Assembly (NCBI RefSeq): GCF_001894925.1
Contig: NZ_BCXD01000011.1
Span: 1 to 64,000 of the forward strand
Length of the DNA: 64,000 nt
Direction of reading: 5' to 3'
Source: Rhodococcus rhodnii NBRC 100604
Lineage (GTDB): Bacteria > Actinomycetota > Actinomycetes > Mycobacteriales > Mycobacteriaceae
Shown here piece by piece: positions 21,216 through 31,383 of this stretch (its first letter is position 1; every line of letters begins with the position of its first letter). The position numbers were made by a program, and so were the translations under genes. A model generated the notes under the pieces. That model was not told the origin of the DNA and did not search any database. It saw only the letters and a list, made by a program, of their open reading frames with translations.

Positions 21216-22630
21216 TGCTCCACCTCCAAAGCGATCAGGTCGTCGAACGTCTCTCTGCGCAGCATCACGCGCGAACGCCCGTCGCGTACCGCGACGACGG
21301 CGGGACGACCGAGCATGTTGTACCTACTCGACATCGAGTAGCAGTATGCACCGGTCGCCGCGACGGCCAGGAGGTCCCCCGGCCGGACGTCCTCGGGAAG
21401 CCACGTGTCGCGAATCACGATGTCGCCGGATTCGCAGTGCTTGCCGACGACTCGCGAGACGACGGGGCTGCCGTCTCCGGTCCGCGACACCAGCCGGCAG
21501 TCGTACTCGGCCTGATAGAGCGCGGTACGGATGTTGTCGCTCATCCCGCCGTCGACACTCACGTAGCGACGCGTCACGTTCGCGTCGACGTGGACGTCCT
21601 TGAGGGTCCCCACCTCGTACAGCGTGACGGTCCCCGGCCCGGCGATCGCGCGTCCGGGCTCGACGGCGAGCGTCGGCTCGGGCAGGCCCACGAAGGCGGA
21701 CTCGGTGCGCACGATCTCGCGCAGCTTGGCGGCGAGATCGGCGACCGGCGGCGGATCGTCGCTGGACACGTACGAGATGCCGAGCCCGCCACCGAGATCG
21801 ACGACGGACATCTGTGCGGTGCGGTCGACGCCGAAGCGGGCGACGACGTCGCGCAGCAGGCCGATGACGCGGTGCGCCGCGGCTTCGAAGCCGTCGACGT
21901 CGAAGATCTGCGAGCCGATGTGGCTGTGGAGGCCGACGAGCCGCAGGTTCTCGCTCGCGAAGACCTGCTCGACGGCCCGCATCGCGTTTCCTCCGGCGAG
22001 CGAGAAGCCGAACTTCTGGTCCTCGTGCGCGGTCGAGATGAACTCGTGGGTGTGTGCCTCGACGCCGACGGTGACCCGGATGAGGACGTCCTGCACGACG
22101 CCGGCGTCGCGGGCGACCTCGTCGAGCCGCTCGATCTCGTACTCCGAGTCCAGCACGACGTGACCGACGCCGGCAGCGACGGCGGCCCGGAGTTCGTCGA
22201 CGGACTTGTTGTTGCCGTGGACCGCGATGCGCTCGGCGGGGAACCCGCCGTGCAGCGCCACCGCGAGTTCGCCGCCCGAGGCGACGTCGAGGCAGAGCCC
22301 TTCGTCGGCGACCCAGCGCGCGACCTCGGAGCACAGGAACGCCTTCGACGCGTAGTGGACTCGCGCGTCGGTCCCGAACGCGGCGACCATGTCGCGGCAC
22401 CGGGAACGGAAGTCGTCCTCGTCGACGACGAACAGCGGAGTGCCGTAGCGCTGCGCGAGCTCGGTGACGGGGACGCCCGCGAGGGTCACCTCGCCGTCGT
22501 CGCCGCGGCGTGCACCGCGCGGCCACACGGCCGGGTCGAGGCGGGCGACCTCGTCGGCCGATGCCGGCCGTTCGGGCAGCCCGGGTGCGTGGAGCTGCTC
22601 GGCGTGCTTCGGTCCTGCGGGGTGTGCCAT
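21212..22630 (-). CDS. lysA: Diaminopimelate decarboxylase
   Basis: It decarboxylates meso-diaminopimelate to lysine. The 472-residue PLP enzyme of fold type III has K96 in VHYASKAF and the phosphate-binding GGGLGISY. The ATG at 22628-22630 overlaps the argS stop by one base (TGATG). The upstream in-frame extension lies inside argS and lacks similarity. It stands at the head of the lysA-hom-thrC-thrB group, placing the lysine and threonine branches together. Confidence 0.96.
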   Translation of the reverse strand: MAHPAGPKHAEQLHAPGLPERPASADEVARLDPAVWPRGARRGDDGEVTLAGVPVTELAQRYGTPLFVVDEDDFRSRCRDMVAAFGTDARVHYASKAFLCSEVARWVADEGLCLDVASGGELAVALHGGFPAERIAVHGNNKSVDELRAAVAAGVGHVVLDSEYEIERLDEVARDAGVVQDVLIRVTVGVEAHTHEFISTAHEDQKFGFSLAGGNAMRAVEQVFASENLRLVGLHSHIGSQIFDVDGFEAAAHRVIGLLRDVVARFGVDRTAQMSVVDLGGGLGISYVSSDDPPPVADLAAKLREIVRTESAFVGLPEPTLAVEPGRAIAGPGTVTLYEVGTLKDVHVDANVTRRYVSVDGGMSDNIRTALYQAEYDCRLVSRTGDGSPVVSRVVGKHCESGDIVIRDTWLPEDVRPGDLLAVAATGAYCYSMSSRYNMLGRPAVVAVRDGRSRVMLRRETFDDLIALEVEQ

Positions 22631-24282
22631 CACATCTTCTCCGGTGCGCTCACGCCGATGAGGTTCAGCCCGTTGGCGAGGACCTGCCGCGTCGCGCCGC
22701 ACAGCGCGAGCCGCGCGGTGTGGATCGGCGCCGGCTCCTCGTCCCCTTGCGGGAGAACGCGGTTCGCGCCGTAGAAGCGGTGGTACGCGCCCGCGAGTTC
22801 TTCGAGGTACCGCGCGATCCGGTGCGGTTCGCGCAGGCTCGCGGCACTCGCGACGACGCGCGGGTACTCGCCGAGGGTGCGGACGAGGTCGCCCTCCTGC
22901 TCGGACACGAGCAGTGCGAGATCGGGGGCGTCGGCCGTCACGCCGAGGTCGCTCGCGGACCGGAGGATCGAGGAGAGTCGCGCGTGGGCGTACTGCACGT
23001 AGTAGACGGGGTTCTCGTTGCCCTCGCTCGCGTAGAGCTCGAGGTCGATGTCGATGCTCGTGTCGACCGACGAGCGGACGAGCGAGTAGCGCGCGGCGTC
23101 GACGCCGATGAGCTCGACGAGGTCGTCGAGCGTGACGACGGTGCCCGCGCGCTTGCTCATCCGGACGGGCTTGCCGTCGCGCACGAGGTTGACCATCTGG
23201 CCGATGAGGACCTCGACGGTGTCGGGGTCGTCGCCGAAGGCCGCAGCAGCGGCCTTGAGCCGGCCGATGTAACCGTGGTGGTCGGCGCCGAGCATGTAGA
23301 TCGCGAGGTCGAAGCCACGCTTGCGCTTGTCCTGGAAGTACGCGATGTCACCGGCGATGTACGCGGCGTTGCCGTCGCTCTTGATGACGACGCGATCCTT
23401 GTCGTCGCCGAAGCGCGTCGACTCGAGCCACCAGGCGCCGTCCTTCTCGTACAGCGCACCCGAGTCCTTCAGCGTCTCCACGGCGCGCGCGACGGCACCC
23501 GACTCGAACAGCGAGTTCTCGTGGAAATACACGTCGAAGTCGACGCCGAAGTCGTGGAGGGTCGTCTTGATGTGCTCGAACATGAGGTCCACGCCGATCG
23601 AGCGGAACACCTCCTGCCGCTCGCCCTCGGGCAGCGAGAGAACGTCGGGGCGTGCCTGCTGGACCTGCTGCGCGGCGTCGGCGATGTAGGCGCCGGCGTA
23701 GCCGTTCTCGGGAGTGGGCTCGCCGAGCGCGGCGGCGACGAGCGACCGCGCGAAGCGGTCGATCTGCGCACCGTGGTCGTTGAAGTAGTACTCGCGCGTG
23801 ACGTCGCCGCCCTGCGCCGTGAGAATGCGGCCCAGCGCGTCGCCGACCGCGGCCCAGCGCGTGCCGCCGAGGTGGATCGGACCGGTGGGGTTGGCCGACA
23901 CGAACTCGAGGTTGATCCGCGTGCCCGCCAGCGTGTCGGCGCTACCGTAGGCGGCGCCCGCGGCGAGCACGTCCGAGACGATCGCGCCCTGCGCATCGGC
24001 CGCGAGCCGGATGTTGAGGAAGCCCGGACCCGCGACGTCGACGGCGTCGATCGCGGCGTTGCCGGTGAGCGCCTCGGCGAGCCAGCCCGCGAGTTCGCGG
24101 GGATTCGCGCCGACCTTCTTGCCGATCTGCATCGCCAGATTGGTGGCGTAGTCGCCGTGCTCCGGGTTGCGCGGACGCTCCACCGTCACCGCCGCGGGGA
24201 GTACCGAAGCGTCGAGGTCACGGCTCGTGAGAACGTCGGTGGCGGTCGCACGAAGGAGGTCGGCAAGGTCAGCGGGAGTCAC
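22630..24282 (-). CDS. argS: Arginyl-tRNA synthetase
   Basis: This class I synthetase charges tRNA-Arg. The 550-residue protein has the HIGH-type motif as HLGG (137-140) in [13 protein letters not shown], a KMSKS-type motif as RMSKRAG near 370 and the C-terminal anticodon-binding DALR domain with [10 protein letters not shown]. The GTG at 24280-24282 lies eight bases after a -10-like TAGGAT and has no Shine-Dalgarno sequence, so the mRNA may be leaderless or nearly so. It is the first gene of the argS-lysA-hom-thrC-thrB group. Confidence 0.97.
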   Translation of the reverse strand: MTPADLADLLRATATDVLTSRDLDASVLPAAVTVERPRNPEHGDYATNLAMQIGKKVGANPRELAGWLAEALTGNAAIDAVDVAGPGFLNIRLAADAQGAIVSDVLAAGAAYGSADTLAGTRINLEFVSANPTGPIHLGGTRWAAVGDALGRILTAQGGDVTREYYFNDHGAQIDRFARSLVAAALGEPTPENGYAGAYIADAAQQVQQARPDVLSLPEGERQEVFRSIGVDLMFEHIKTTLHDFGVDFDVYFHENSLFESGAVARAVETLKDSGALYEKDGAWWLESTRFGDDKDRVVIKSDGNAAYIAGDIAYFQDKRKRGFDLAIYMLGADHHGYIGRLKAAAAAFGDDPDTVEVLIGQMVNLVRDGKPVRMSKRAGTVVTLDDLVELIGVDAARYSLVRSSVDTSIDIDLELYASEGNENPVYYVQYAHARLSSILRSASDLGVTADAPDLALLVSEQEGDLVRTLGEYPRVVASAASLREPHRIARYLEELAGAYHRFYGANRVLPQGDEEPAPIHTARLALCGATRQVLANGLNLIGVSAPEKM

Positions 24283-24290
24283 AGGTATCC

Positions 24291-24296
24291 ATCCTA
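24291..24296 (-). promoter_or_regulatory. -10 element of argS
   Basis: Minus-strand TAGGAT ends eight bases before the argS GTG. No convincing -35 was seen at 17-19 bp. The spacing suggests transcription begins at or next to the start codon. Confidence 0.4.
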
Positions 24297-24367
24297 TGGG
24301 TTCGCCCGGCCGCGGTTGCCGACGGTCGCGGGATCGGCCGACCCAGAGAACTCTCAGGCGACGCCAG

Positions 24368-24373
24368 TAGAGT
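24368..24373 (+). promoter_or_regulatory. -10 element upstream of the DUF3105 gene
   Basis: Plus-strand TAGAGT fits TANNNT and would start transcription near 24380, about 90 bases before the DUF3105 ATG. No good -35 hexamer was found. Confidence 0.35.
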
Positions 24374-24472
24374 GGTGAAGCTGAACCTCAGTGGAAGCAT
24401 CAACTTCCGGCGACCGATCCGGCCCCGCCGAACTCGGCCGCAGTCCCCGACCACGAAAGCGAATGACCATCG

Positions 24473-25347
24473 ATGCCCAGCGGTCCCGGCGGTAAGTCGT
24501 CGAAGTCGTCCAGTGCCAAGTCATCGAAGGCGCTGAAGGCAGCCAAGAAGAAGTCTTCGGGCGGTGGCTCCGGCCGCCAGGTGAACGTGCCGTGGCTCAC
24601 GATCGGCGCGGTCGTCGTCGCCGCGCTCGTCGGCGCACTCGCGTACAACCTGGTCCCGAAGTACCAGACCATCAGGAAGCGGAGCGCTGGGCGCCGACGG
24701 CGGAGAACCCCGACCCGTCGACCGCGATCGACGGCGTCACGGCGATCGACTATCCCGCCGGTATCCACGTGACGGGCACGCAGCGCGTCGCGTACGACCA
24801 CGCCCCGCCCTTCGGCGGCCCGCACGACGGCGTGTGGGCGACCTGCACCGGCGTGGTCTACGAGGACCCGATCCGCAGCGAGAACGCGGTCCACTCGCTT
24901 GAGCACGGCGCAGTCTGGGTCACCTACGACCCCGAGCAGGTCTCGGGCGACTCCCTCGCCACGCTCGAGGACAAGGTCGACGGCGTCCCGTACATGATGC
25001 TCTCGCCGTACCCCGGTCTCGAGACGCCGATCTCGCTGCAGTCGTGGGGACGTCAGCTCCAGCTCGACGACGCCCAGGACGAGCGGATCGACCAGTTCGT
25101 CGCCGCACTGCGCCTGAACCCGAACACCTACCCCGAGGTCGGCGCGAGCTGCTCGACCATCCCGGGCAGCGGATTCGATCCCGACAACCCGCCGCCGTTC
25201 GATCCCTCGGAGCCCGGCCCTGACGCCGTCCCGATGGACGGTGGCGGAATCGAGCCGGATCCGTCCGAGGTCCGTAGCGGCGGCATGCAGCTGCCCGCGC
25301 AGGGCGGGCTCCCCGCCGAGGGTGGCGTTCCCGCGCAGGGTCAGTGA
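24473..25347 (+). pseudogene. DUF3105 membrane protein, frameshifted
   Basis: The N-terminal part (24473 on) encodes a Lys/Ser-rich cytosolic segment and a membrane helix (VPWLTIGAVVVAALVGALAYNLV), ending in KYQ. The rest of the DUF3105 domain continues one frame over, as DHQEAERWAPTAENPDPS through the conserved HxxxP region (VAYDHAPPFGGPHDGVW, CTGVVY, NAVHSLEHGAVWVTY) to a Pro/Gly-rich tail ending at 25347. The frames join at about 24664-24676, and adding one base after the CAG codon at 24665-24667 restores a full-length reading frame. This is either a recent disabling deletion or a sequence error. The function of DUF3105 is not known. The stop codon overlaps the start of the DUF305 gene. 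Confidence 0.8.
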
Positions 25348-26054
25348 TGACGGATCCGGCGCCGGAACCCCAGCCGACGCCGCGCAGCCAGCGCACGGCG
25401 CTGCTCGTCATCGGGGTCGTCGGCGTGCTCGTGCTCGGCTTCGCGATCGGTGTGCTGGCGCGGTTTCCGTTCGACGACTCCGGTCCGGCCGCTCCGGGTG
25501 AGGACTCGGTGGACGTCGGCTTCGCCCAGGACATGAGCGTCCACCACAGCCAGGCCGTCGAGATGTCGGCGGCGGTCCTGTCCTCCGAGGACGGCCACGT
25601 GCGCTCGCTCGCGTACGACATCCTCACGACGCAGCAGCATCAGCTCGGTCAGATGCAGGCGTGGCTGACGCTGTGGGGGCAGCCGCCGCTGCCCACGGGC
25701 GCGGGCTTCATGGAATGGATGGCGGACGACTCCGGCTCGCACGCGCACGGCGGCGTCCAGGGCGCCGCTCCGGCTGCGGACGGCGCGCTCGACCGGATGC
25801 CGGGCATGGCGTCGAGCGACGAGATGGCGCAGCTGCGGCAGGCGACCGGACCCGAGCAGGACGTGCTGTTCCTGCAGCTCATGCTGCGTCACCACGAGGG
25901 CGGACTGCCCATGATGGAGTACGGCGCGCAGCACGCGTCGGAGAGCGTCGTTCGCTCGCTCGCCCAGACGATGGTCGACACGCAGGAATCCGAGTCCGTC
26001 CTCATGCGGGACATGCTCGCGGCGCGGGGCGCCGAGCCGCTTCCGATGAACTGA
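25347..26054 (+). CDS. DUF305 family membrane-anchored protein
   Basis: A 235-residue protein with one N-terminal membrane helix (about 18-38) and an extracytoplasmic four-helix domain of the DUF305 type. The family's His/Met-rich signatures are present: DMSVHHSQAVEMS and FLQLMLRHHEGGLPMMEYG. Such residues suggest copper or other metal binding, but this is not shown. A Gly/Ala/Met-rich linker lies between the two halves. The ATG at 25347-25349 overlaps the preceding stop codon (TGATG), so it is coupled to the DUF3105 gene. It converges on the phosphoketolase gene with a 3-bp gap. Confidence 0.88.
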   Translation: MTDPAPEPQPTPRSQRTALLVIGVVGVLVLGFAIGVLARFPFDDSGPAAPGEDSVDVGFAQDMSVHHSQAVEMSAAVLSSEDGHVRSLAYDILTTQQHQLGQMQAWLTLWGQPPLPTGAGFMEWMADDSGSHAHGGVQGAAPAADGALDRMPGMASSDEMAQLRQATGPEQDVLFLQLMLRHHEGGLPMMEYGAQHASESVVRSLAQTMVDTQESESVLMRDMLAARGAEPLPMN

Positions 26055-26057
26055 CCG

Positions 26058-28454
26058 TCAGGACCAGCGCCAGTCGCGCACCTCGGGCATGTCCTCGAGG
26101 TGCTCGACGACGTAGCTGCGGTGCCTGTCGAGCTGGGACCGGCAGAAGTTCTCGAGTTCGTCGGCGCCGTCGGGCCGCCAGGTGGCGCGGCGCACCGCCT
26201 CGAGCGCGAGGTGGTAGCGGCTCATCCGGTTGAGCACGACCATGTCGAAGGGCGTCGTCGTGGTGCCCTGCTCCATGAACCCGCGCACGTGGAAGCGGTC
26301 CGCGTCGGGCCTGCCGTGCAGCAGTTCGTGGACGGCGCGCGAGTAGCCGTGGAACGCGAAGATGCAGTGCACGTCGTCGGTGAACAGCGACTCGAACTTC
26401 TCGTCGGAGAAGCCGTGTGGGTGATCGGCCGGCGGCAGCAACCCCATGAGGTCGACGACGTTCACGACGCGCGTCACGAGATCCGGGGTGTGATCGCGCA
26501 GCAACTGCGCCGCCGCGAGGAGTTCCTGCGTCGGGACGTCGCCCGCGCACGCGAGGACGATGTCGGGCCTGCGTCCGCCCTCGCGCTCGGTGCTCGCCCA
26601 CCGCCAGATCGACGCGCCCGCCGCGCAGTGCTCCTCGGCGGCATCGAGCGTCAGGTACTGCAGGTGCGGCTGCTTGTCGACGACGATGAGGTTGACGTGG
26701 TCGACGCTGCGGAAGCAGTGGTTCGAGATCGACAGCAGCGTGTTCGAGTCCGGCGGCAGCCAGATCCGCACCACCTCGGGCGAGAGCGGGATGAGGGCGT
26801 CGATCATGCCCGGGCCCTGGTGGCTGAAGCCGTTGTGGTCGTTGCGCCAGCACGTGCTGGTGAGCAGCACGTTGAGCGACGACACCGGCGCGCGCCACTC
26901 GAGTTCGTGCGCGTGCTGCAACCATTTGACGTGCTGGATGATCATCGATGCGCACACCATCGTGAACGCCTCGTAGCTCGCGAACAGCCCGTGACGGCCC
27001 GTGAGCAGGTAGCCCTCGAGCCACCCTTCGCACAGGTGCTCGCTGAGCACCTCCATGACACGGCCCGTCGGCGACAGGTCGTCGTCGTAGTACTCGATGG
27101 GGAGTTGCCATGCGCGCGCCGTCGCCTCGAACACGGCGCCGAGCCGGTTGGAGTGCGTCTCGTCGGGGCAGAACAGCCGGAAGGTGCCGCCGCCGTCCGC
27201 CGTCGTCGTGGCGCGGTAGATGTCGCGCATGAACTCGCCCAGCACGCGGGTCGTCTCGTGGACCGTCGCACCGGGCGCCTCGGGATCGACGTCGAGCGCG
27301 TAGTCCGCGATCGCCGGCAACGGCAGTTCGGTGCGTACCCGCCCGCCGTTCGCGTACGGCGACGCGCCCATCCGCTTGTCACCCGACGGCGCGAGCGCGC
27401 GGACCGACGCGGCGACGGCGCCCGCGTCGTCGAAGATCTCCTGGGGTGCGTACGAGCGCATCCAGGTCTCGAGTTCGGCGAGATGCTCCGGGTTGTCGCG
27501 GACTCCGTGCAACGGGACCTGGTGAGCGCGGAAGGTTCCCTCGACGAGTTCGCCGTCGACCTTGTGCGGCCCGGTCCACCCCTTGGGTGTGCGCAGCACG
27601 ATCGCGGGCCAGCGGATCCCCTCGACCTCTTCTCCCCCGCGTGCTCGCTCCTGCAGCGCACGGACGGCGACGTACGACTCGTCGACCGCACGCTGGAAGT
27701 CGCGGAACACCTGCTCGGGGTCGTCACCCGCGACCTCGATCGCATCCCAGCCCTGACCGGACAGGTACTCGGTGACGTCGTAGGTCGGCGTCCGTCCCGG
27801 GACCGTCGGCCCCGAGATCTTCGCGCCGTTGAGATGCAGGATCGGCAGCACCGCGCCGTCGCGGGCGGGATTGAGGAACGCCGGAAGCTTCCACGACGCC
27901 GAGAGCGGGCCCGTCTCGGATTCGCCGTCGCCGATCACGCACGCGACCATGAGATCCGGATTGTCGAACGCTGCACCCGCGGCGTGGACGAGCGCGTAGC
28001 CGAGTTCACCTCCCTCGTGGATCGACCCCGGGGTCTCGACGCTCACGTGGCTCGGGATGCCGCCGGGAGTGGAGAACTGCCGGCACAGCGCCCGCACGCC
28101 CGCCTCGTCGAGCGAGACCTCCGGGTAGATCTCCGAGTAGGTGCCCTCGAGATACGTCGACGCGACGATCGCCGGGCCGCCGTGGCCGGGGCCCGCGATG
28201 TAGATCCAGTCGGTGTCCGTCCGGACGATGTGACGGTTGAGGATCGTGTAGATCATCGACAGCCCGGGGCTCGTGCCCCAGTGCCCGAGCAGCCGCGGCT
28301 TGATGTGCTCCGCGCGCAGCGGCTCCCGCAGCAAGACGTTGTCCTGCAGATAGATCTGCGCCACCGTGAGGTAGTTCGCGGCGGCCCACCACCGCAGATC
28401 CTCGTGCAGTTCGTCGTCGGTGTACGCGGACCCGGTTCCCACCTGCTCGGTCAC
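26058..28454 (-). CDS. xfp: Phosphoketolase (xylulose-5-phosphate/fructose-6-phosphate)
   Basis: A thiamine diphosphate enzyme that splits xylulose 5-phosphate or fructose 6-phosphate with phosphate to give acetyl phosphate. The 798-residue length is normal. Visible signatures are GHWGTSPGLSMIY, the family motif GPGHGGPAIVAS and the ThDP-Mg-binding GDGESETGPL. The GTG at 28452-28454 was chosen for its good GAAGGGA ribosome-binding site; the frame extends upstream without similarity. No acetate kinase or phosphotransacetylase gene is next to it. Confidence 0.95.
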   Translation of the reverse strand: MTEQVGTGSAYTDDELHEDLRWWAAANYLTVAQIYLQDNVLLREPLRAEHIKPRLLGHWGTSPGLSMIYTILNRHIVRTDTDWIYIAGPGHGGPAIVASTYLEGTYSEIYPEVSLDEAGVRALCRQFSTPGGIPSHVSVETPGSIHEGGELGYALVHAAGAAFDNPDLMVACVIGDGESETGPLSASWKLPAFLNPARDGAVLPILHLNGAKISGPTVPGRTPTYDVTEYLSGQGWDAIEVAGDDPEQVFRDFQRAVDESYVAVRALQERARGGEEVEGIRWPAIVLRTPKGWTGPHKVDGELVEGTFRAHQVPLHGVRDNPEHLAELETWMRSYAPQEIFDDAGAVAASVRALAPSGDKRMGASPYANGGRVRTELPLPAIADYALDVDPEAPGATVHETTRVLGEFMRDIYRATTTADGGGTFRLFCPDETHSNRLGAVFEATARAWQLPIEYYDDDLSPTGRVMEVLSEHLCEGWLEGYLLTGRHGLFASYEAFTMVCASMIIQHVKWLQHAHELEWRAPVSSLNVLLTSTCWRNDHNGFSHQGPGMIDALIPLSPEVVRIWLPPDSNTLLSISNHCFRSVDHVNLIVVDKQPHLQYLTLDAAEEHCAAGASIWRWASTEREGGRRPDIVLACAGDVPTQELLAAAQLLRDHTPDLVTRVVNVVDLMGLLPPADHPHGFSDEKFESLFTDDVHCIFAFHGYSRAVHELLHGRPDADRFHVRGFMEQGTTTTPFDMVVLNRMSRYHLALEAVRRATWRPDGADELENFCRSQLDRHRSYVVEHLEDMPEVRDWRWS

Positions 28455-28597
28455 TTGCTGTCCCTTCGTCGGACTGTGCCAGCTCTCGTCGGACTGCTCG
28501 CGCAGCGGCGGTGCGCGACCGCACCGTTCGCGTGTTCCGAGCGTAGGCGCGCCGCTCGCCGCCCGGGCCGGATTCACGACCCCCGTGGCGAGCCGAT
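28455..28597. other. xfp upstream region
   Basis: No gene is supported. The region should hold the xfp promoter on the minus strand; I could not pick out a convincing -35/-10 pair. Confidence 0.3.
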
Positions 28598-28628
28598 TTG
28601 CGGTGGAGCACCGGTCATGCGCTAGGCT
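28598..28628 (+). promoter_or_regulatory. Promoter of tRNA-Arg
   Basis: Plus-strand TTGCGG (28598-28603) and TAGGCT (28623-28628) are 19 bp apart and lie 36 bp before the mature tRNA, a usual arrangement for an actinobacterial tRNA promoter. Confidence 0.45.
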
Positions 28629-28664
28629 TGGGCCGCCCGACAGGCACACCGGTTCGACCGGTGC

Positions 28665-28737
28665 GCCCCCGTAGCTCAGGGGATAGAGCGTTCGCCTCCG
28701 GAGCGAAAGGTCGCAGGTTCGAATCCTGCCGGGGGCA
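28665..28737 (+). tRNA. tRNA-Arg (anticodon CCG)
   Basis: The 73-base gene folds into a standard cloverleaf. The acceptor arms are GCCCCCG and CGGGGGC with discriminator A. The anticodon stem TTCGC/GCGAA has loop CTCCGGA, giving anticodon CCG that reads CGG, and the T-arm contains GGTTCGAATCC. CCA is not encoded (the sequence continues ACCG). CGG is a common Arg codon in GC-rich genomes. Confidence 0.95.
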
Positions 28738-28961
28738 CCGACGACGACCGGATCGCATTCACAGATCCGCCGCCGGTGCCGGGAAGTCTCTCACTCGATC
28801 TCGTGGTTCGTGGTGTCGTCGCCGTTTCGCGGCCCGAAACGACTGCATCCGGGCATGTTCCGAGTTCGGCGATTCGCTCGGCCTTTCGCCGACACTCCCC
28901 CGACCGCTGCCCGTGACGGTTGCTTCCGGAACCACCGAGTCCGCATGCCACAATCGACGCC
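28738..28961. other. tRNA-Arg to marR spacer
   Basis: No gene is supported. CACAAT at 28949-28954 lies seven bases before the marR ATG and may be its -10 element. No clear tRNA terminator hairpin was identified. Confidence 0.3.
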
Positions 28962-29510
28962 ATGCCCGCTCGAAGGCCCCTGCCGCAGGACCCGATCGCC
29001 GAGGCCCGTCGACAGTGGACGGAGCGGGGATGGGGTGACGTCGCAGACGGGATGGCGGCGGTGACGTCCGTGATGCGAGCGCACCAGATCCTGCTGTCGC
29101 GCGTCGAGGACGTCCTCAAGCCGTTCGCGTTGACCTTCGCGCGCTACGAACTGCTCCAGTTGCTCACGTTCACCCGCACGGGCGCGCTGCCGATGACCAA
29201 GGCCAGCGCCCGGCTGCAGGTGCACCCGACGTCGGTGACGAACGCCGTCGACCGGCTCGAGAAGGCGGAACTCGTCCGCAGGGTGCCGCATCCCACGGAT
29301 CGCAGGACGACGCTCGTCGAGATCACCGACGCGGGGCGGGCACTCGCCGCCGAGGCCACCGAGCACCTCAACGCCGAGGTGTTCGCCCGGCCGGGCCTCG
29401 GCCGAGACTCCAGCCGGCAGCTCGTCTCGCTCATCACCGAACTCCGTACCGCGGCTGGAGATTTCGACGCGCCGGGCTCAGGCGAGTCCGAGTTCGTCGT
29501 CACCCAGTGA
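28962..29510 (+). CDS. MarR family transcriptional regulator
   Basis: A 182-residue winged-helix regulator. The helix-turn-helix lies around MTKASARLQVHPTSVTNAVDRLEKAELVRRV, followed by the wing PHPTDRRTTLVEITDAG, both standard for MarR proteins. The ATG at 28962 was chosen over an upstream in-frame TTG because the extra N-terminus lacks family character. The ligand and targets cannot be read from sequence. Its end overlaps the convergent enoyl-CoA hydratase-family gene by 33 bp. Confidence 0.88.
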   Translation: MPARRPLPQDPIAEARRQWTERGWGDVADGMAAVTSVMRAHQILLSRVEDVLKPFALTFARYELLQLLTFTRTGALPMTKASARLQVHPTSVTNAVDRLEKAELVRRVPHPTDRRTTLVEITDAGRALAAEATEHLNAEVFARPGLGRDSSRQLVSLITELRTAAGDFDAPGSGESEFVVTQ

Positions 29511-30524
29511 CACGAAGAAGCGCGACACGTCGCCGACCTCGCTCGACGTCGCCGGGTCCCAGCGCGGGGTGCGGTCCTTGTCGATGACCTGCGCGCGAAT
29601 CCCCTCGGCGAGATCGTGCGTGCCGAGAATCCGCGTGGAGACCCGGTACTCGTCGTCCAGAACGTGCTCCAGCGACTCCGCCCGCGCCGCGCGGCGCACC
29701 GACTCGAGAGTGACGGCGAGCGAGGTCGGCGACTTCGTGGCGAGCGCCTCGGCCGCGGCACGCGCCTCGGGTTGCGGTGCGGCTGCGAGCCGTTCGACGA
29801 TCTCCTCGACGGTGCTCGCGGAGTAGGCGGGGTCGATCCACTCGCGCGCCGCGAGCAGCGGCGACTCCGGTGCGGGTCGAGCGAAACGCGCGACCGCCGC
29901 GTCGACGGAGTCCTCGACCAGCGTCTCGGCGAATCCGTCGAGATCCTCGGAGTGGACGAAGTGATCGGCGAACCCGCACGCGATCGCGTCACCGGCGCCC
30001 ATCCGCGCGCCCGTCAACGCGAGATGCGTCCCGATCTCGCCCGGCGTCCGCGCGAGCAGATAGGTGCCACCGACGTCGGGCACGAAACCGATGCCCGTCT
30101 CCGGCATCGCAACGACCGACCTCTCGGTGACGAGACGAACGTCGCCGTGCGCCGAGATCCCGACACCCCCGCCCATGACGATGCCGTCCATGAACACCAC
30201 GTACGGCTTCGGATACCGCGCGATCGCCCCGTTCAGGACGTACTCGTCGCGCCAGAAGTCGAGCGAGGCCACACCACCTGTCGTCGCGTCGCGGTGGATC
30301 GACACGATGTCGCCACCCGCGCAGAGCCCGCGCTCTCCCGCACCGCGGACGAGCACGGCCCGGATCTCGCCGTCGCTCTCCCATTCGAGCAGTGCCGCGG
30401 CGATCTCGCGCACCATGTCGTGATCGAGGGCGTTGATCGCGCGCGGTCGGTCGAGGACGATCTCACCGACCCCGCCTCGCCGCCCGACACGAACCTTGTC
30501 CCCGGACACCGCGGGCTCGCCCAT
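29478..30524 (-). CDS. Enoyl-CoA hydratase/isomerase family protein, 3-hydroxyisobutyryl-CoA hydrolase-like
   Basis: A 348-residue crotonase-fold enzyme. The length, the oxyanion-hole segment MGGGVGISAHGDVRLVTE and the motif MPETGIGFVPDVGGTYLL match the 3-hydroxyisobutyryl-CoA hydrolase branch, which acts in valine breakdown. The C-terminal half with SLEHVLDDEYRVSTRI and DKDRTPRW is also typical of that branch. The ATG at 30522-30524 has a GGGAG ribosome-binding site. The substrate assignment is by family similarity; no other valine-pathway gene is nearby. Confidence 0.88.
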   Translation of the reverse strand: MGEPAVSGDKVRVGRRGGVGEIVLDRPRAINALDHDMVREIAAALLEWESDGEIRAVLVRGAGERGLCAGGDIVSIHRDATTGGVASLDFWRDEYVLNGAIARYPKPYVVFMDGIVMGGGVGISAHGDVRLVTERSVVAMPETGIGFVPDVGGTYLLARTPGEIGTHLALTGARMGAGDAIACGFADHFVHSEDLDGFAETLVEDSVDAAVARFARPAPESPLLAAREWIDPAYSASTVEEIVERLAAAPQPEARAAAEALATKSPTSLAVTLESVRRAARAESLEHVLDDEYRVSTRILGTHDLAEGIRAQVIDKDRTPRWDPATSSEVGDVSRFFVSLGDDELGLA

Positions 30525-30606
30525 CGTCACTCCCTGTCTGCAGACGCGAACACGTGTCCCACGAAACATAACCGGACACGGCGCGCCCGCGGGCCTCCGG
30601 GACCCG

Positions 30607-31380
30607 TCACAACTCGCCGTAGAGTTCGCCGAGTTCGGTCAGGACGTCGTCGACCTCCCGTTCGTCGCCGCAGAACGTGCGCAGTGCAGCGCGCAGCAGA
30701 AGCGGTTCGAGGTCGTCGGGTGCCGCCCTCGCGACCGGCTCGGGCAGCTCCGGCAGGACGGCGTCGGCACCGAACCAGTCTCCGGCGTCGTCGGCCTCCG
30801 CACCCGACGTGTCGACGGCGTCGATCAACTCGTCGAGCCGCAGTCCGCGCAGTTCCAGCAGCTGCAGCGGCTCGGCGTCGATCCGCTCGGCCGCGACGTA
30901 CGCGAGCGCAGCGGCGTGCTTGCACGGCCAGCCGTCGTCGGGGCACGTGCAGTCGAAATCGAAATCCGCTGCATCCGAAGGCATCACGAGATGCGCGAAC
31001 GAATCCGGGATCGTGCCGCCCGCGAGCACCGCGAGGCTGCCCGGCTCGCGACGTACCCGTGCGACGACGTCCGCGACGGCGTCGTCGTCGAGCGGCCGCA
31101 GCCGGACGACAGCCTCGAACGGGTCGAGCTGGCTGCCCTGCACCTCACCCACGACGACGCCGCGGTCGATCCCGACCGAGACGACCTGACCGCTCCGCGC
31201 GTACGCACGCCCCCGCGCCATGCGCCCGCGATCCCCGAGCCGCTCGAGCGCGTCCACGAACGCCCGGCCCCACATCGTGTGCCCGAATCGCCCGCGCCGG
31301 TTCGCCGTCGCGAGCCCGCCCTCGACGGGCCGAGTGCGTCCGAACTGGGAGAAGTCTCTGCCGAATCGCTTCGTCGCCAC
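30607..31380 (-). CDS. SWIM zinc finger protein
   Basis: A 257-residue protein with a SWIM zinc finger (Cys144, Cys146, Cys153, His155 in CTCPDDGWPCKHAAAL), proposed to bind DNA or protein. The N-terminus has GRTRPVEGGL and WGRAFVDALE, seen in bacterial SWIM proteins paired with SNF2 helicases. It starts three bases after the stop of the SNF2 gene, so the two probably work together. The process they serve is unknown. Confidence 0.9.
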   Translation of the reverse strand: MATKRFGRDFSQFGRTRPVEGGLATANRRGRFGHTMWGRAFVDALERLGDRGRMARGRAYARSGQVVSVGIDRGVVVGEVQGSQLDPFEAVVRLRPLDDDAVADVVARVRREPGSLAVLAGGTIPDSFAHLVMPSDAADFDFDCTCPDDGWPCKHAAALAYVAAERIDAEPLQLLELRGLRLDELIDAVDTSGAEADDAGDWFGADAVLPELPEPVARAAPDDLEPLLLRAALRTFCGDEREVDDVLTELGELYGEL

Positions 31381-31383
31381 TGA

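Noticed and set aside
24640-24700. Programmed frameshift in the DUF3105 gene
   Set aside because: No slippery heptamer and no downstream stem or pseudoknot was found at the junction; a simple deletion or sequence error fits better.
26100-28625. 841-residue open frame antisense to phosphoketolase
   Set aside because: A shadow of xfp caused by the codon bias; no family signatures and no ribosome-binding context.
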